Below are positions 31,628-33,027 of a stretch of 33,027 nt of DNA, piece after piece. Position 1 is the first letter of the stretch. The number at the start of each line of letters is the position of its first letter. The position numbers and the translations under genes are program-made. The DNA is from Burkholderia sp. WAC0059 (lineage in GTDB: Bacteria > Pseudomonadota > Gammaproteobacteria > Burkholderiales > Burkholderiaceae), in assembly GCF_002870125.1 (NCBI RefSeq), contig NZ_PNEO01000030.1, forward strand, positions 1 through 33,027, given 5' to 3'. The notes beneath the pieces were generated by a model that saw only the letters and a list, made by a program, of their open reading frames with translations, ran no database searches and was not told the DNA's origin.

Positions 31628-31648
31628 TTTCCGCTTTCGATGCGGAAA
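31628..31648 (+). promoter_or_regulatory. Hairpin between livG-like gene and porin
   Basis: TTTCCGC (31628-31634) pairs with GCGGAAA (31642-31648) around a 7-base loop. No T-run follows, so it is a weak terminator at best. An AT-rich stretch (31655-31685) lies between it and the porin start and may hold the porin promoter. Confidence 0.35.
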
Positions 31649-31686
31649 TGGTCGAAATTTAATTAAATTGATTAGTTATGGAAAAT

Positions 31687-32769
31687 ATGAAATTTAAATC
31701 GTTGGCATTTTCAATATTCGCACTACTTATGGTATCAGGAGTTCATGCCCAGAGCAGCGTGACGTTGTACGGAAGCCTTGACGAAGGAATCACCTATAAC
31801 ACCAATGCGAAGGGTAACGGCACGGCCACCGTCGGCCCCGTCGCGGTGCCGGACTTCTTCGGACTGAAGGGTGCCGAGGATCTGGGTGGCGGGTTGAAGG
31901 CCATCTTTGCGTTGCAGGACGGCTTTCTTTCGAATACCGGCGCAGGCACGATCGCGGGGGAGGCGTTCAGTCAATTCTCGTGGGTGGGCCTGTCCTCGCG
32001 GACATTGGGTTCCCTGACGTTTGGCCGTCAGCTCGATCTGACGACTGAGGCGTTGCGGCTCAATTCGAACGGCAGCATCCAGTACACGTTCTATCTGTTC
32101 CACCCGGCGAACCTGGACGACATTGGCATTCTCGGCGATTCGATCAACAATTCAGTCCGATACACGACGCCGACGGTCCGTGGCTGGAAAGCGAGCATAG
32201 TCTACGGGCTGGCGGACTCGGGCACTCAGCCGGGCAGTGTGTTCAGCACCGACGTGTCCTATGCAGACGGGCCGTTTCGCGCTTCGGCGGTCTATAGCCG
32301 TTGGCGCGATCATTTGATCAATATTGGTCCGGATCTTGGGTACGGGAGCTTCCTTGGCGAGAATCTGTCGAGCGGTGCGACTTTCCTCGCCAAGACGCAG
32401 GAGATCGGCGGTATTTCAGCGTTCTATTCGATTGCCAACAGGGTTGACCTGCACGGCATGTTGACCCAGGTGAACCTGGGGACCGAGACGGGCGCAGGCA
32501 GGATGCGCACGGCGGAAGCCGGAGCTGACATCCATACCGGAGGGGCGAACACGGTGAACCTCGGCGGCTATGTTTCGTGGCTGACGGGAACGCGTTACGC
32601 CGAACTCGGTGTCGGGGATGTCTATGCGCTATCGGCGCGTACGATCGTCTATGCGCAGGTCGACTGGCAGCATGCAACCGGAAACGGAACAGCCGCGATG
32701 GCGCTGCTCACGCCGTCTTCGAGCGAAAACCAGATGGCATTTCGCGTCGGCGTGCATCACTTTTTCTAG
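31687..32769 (+). CDS. Outer-membrane porin, Burkholderia-type trimeric general porin
   Basis: A porin of 360 residues in the Gram-negative porin_4 class. The signal peptide is MKFKSLAFSIFALLMVSGVHA, cleaved before QSSVTLYGSLD, the hallmark start of beta-proteobacterial porins. The FFGLKGAEDLGGGLKAIFALQ and FSWVGLSSRTLGSLTFGRQ segments form the first strands, and it ends in GVHHFF with the terminal Phe needed for outer-membrane assembly. I prefer ATG 31687; ATG 31678 would put three extra residues ahead of the signal peptide. It directly follows the importer genes, so it probably passes the same substrate into the periplasm, perhaps as a separate transcript. Confidence 0.92.
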   Translation: MKFKSLAFSIFALLMVSGVHAQSSVTLYGSLDEGITYNTNAKGNGTATVGPVAVPDFFGLKGAEDLGGGLKAIFALQDGFLSNTGAGTIAGEAFSQFSWVGLSSRTLGSLTFGRQLDLTTEALRLNSNGSIQYTFYLFHPANLDDIGILGDSINNSVRYTTPTVRGWKASIVYGLADSGTQPGSVFSTDVSYADGPFRASAVYSRWRDHLINIGPDLGYGSFLGENLSSGATFLAKTQEIGGISAFYSIANRVDLHGMLTQVNLGTETGAGRMRTAEAGADIHTGGANTVNLGGYVSWLTGTRYAELGVGDVYALSARTIVYAQVDWQHATGNGTAAMALLTPSSSENQMAFRVGVHHFF

Positions 32770-32826
32770 GCAAGGTCATTACCCTGGAGTGGCCGCGTTG
32801 CGGAGATTCCGGTGGATGTCGTTTCG

Positions 32827-32845
32827 TGGGCGGCTTTGCCGCCCA
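32827..32845 (+). terminator. Possible terminator after the porin gene
   Basis: TGGGCGGC (32827-32834) pairs with GCCGCCCA (32838-32845) around loop TTT. It is followed only by TTGCTTTCCC, so the U-tract is poor. It separates the porin from the peroxiredoxin gene. Confidence 0.5.
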
Positions 32846-32886
32846 TTGCTTTCCCAACCTACTATTCAAGCAGAGGAGAATCGATC

Positions 32887-33027
32887 ATGAGTCTACGTCT
32901 TGGCGATACCGCGCCCGACTTCGAGCAGGATTCGAGCATTGGCCGCATCAAGTTCCACGAGTGGCTGGGCGATAGCTGGGGCGTGCTGTTTTCCCACCCG
33001 GCCGACTTCACGCCGGTATGCACGACC
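32887..33027 (+). CDS. Peroxiredoxin, N-terminal 47 residues (cut by window edge)
   Basis: The visible residues start MSLRLGDTAPDFEQDSSIGR and end in the peroxidatic site HPADFTPVCTT, with Cys45. This matches the Prx6/1-Cys group, like the protein at 21396-22112 (FSHPADFTPVC is identical in both). AGAGGAGA lies before ATG 32887. The remainder lies to the right of the window. Placed after the porin, it may belong to the same regulated region and protect against peroxide from the flavin enzymes. Confidence 0.9.
   Translation, partial: MSLRLGDTAPDFEQDSSIGRIKFHEWLGDSWGVLFSHPADFTPVCTT

Noticed and set aside
31656..31669. 14-bp palindrome of A and T upstream of the porin
   Set aside because: It is perfect (AATTTAATTAAATT) but low in complexity and in an AT-rich patch, so chance is a sufficient explanation.

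Overview
The window comes from the chromosome of a high-GC beta-proteobacterium, almost certainly in the Burkholderiaceae (Burkholderia, Paraburkholderia, Caballeronia or Trinickia type). The evidence is the gene order thrS-infC-rpmI-rplT-pheS-pheT-ihfA-merR followed by tRNA-Pro, an IHF-alpha with a beta-proteobacterial N-terminal extension, and a porin of the 'QSSVTLYG' class. I assign the lineage from recognised sequences, not from a search.

Left half (1-15779) is conserved core. The start of an electron-transfer-flavoprotein:ubiquinone oxidoreductase gene points left. Pointing right are an SDR and a hotdog thioesterase, the two 3-oxoacid CoA-transferase subunits (scoA-scoB), an alpha/beta hydrolase, a RidA-type protein and the ppGpp synthetase relA. 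A promoter, tRNA-Val(GAC) and a strong terminator follow. Next comes the translation block: thrS, infC (which uses the rare start codon ATC), rpmI, rplT, pheS, pheT, ihfA and a MerR-type regulator. tRNA-Pro(GGG) with its own promoter and terminator closes the core.

Right half (15780-33027) looks like accessory metabolism. A MocR/GntR-type regulator that has lost its PLP lysine is divergent from an osmC-like / flavin monooxygenase / MFS transporter operon, with a perfect 12-bp-arm palindrome over the operon's promoter. Facing that operon is a two-gene unit on the minus strand, a 1-Cys peroxiredoxin and an ArsR-type regulator joined by a GTGA overlap. Divergent from it is a tightly packed ten-gene operon (22280-31594): a DHDPS/NAL-family lyase, a GlcG/HbpS-like protein, two more bacterial-luciferase-like FMN monooxygenases, a short crotonase, and a complete branched-chain-amino-acid-type ABC importer. 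A porin and a second peroxiredoxin, cut by the window end, follow.

My reading is that the right half is an uptake-and-degradation system for a small heteroatom compound such as a sulfone, sulfonate, amide or N-heterocycle. The porin and ABC or MFS proteins would import it, three reduced-flavin-dependent monooxygenases would cleave C-S or C-N bonds, and the lyase and crotonase would process the carbon skeleton. OsmC and two peroxiredoxins would handle peroxide leaked by the flavin chemistry. The substrate is unknown, and no flavin reductase is encoded in the window.
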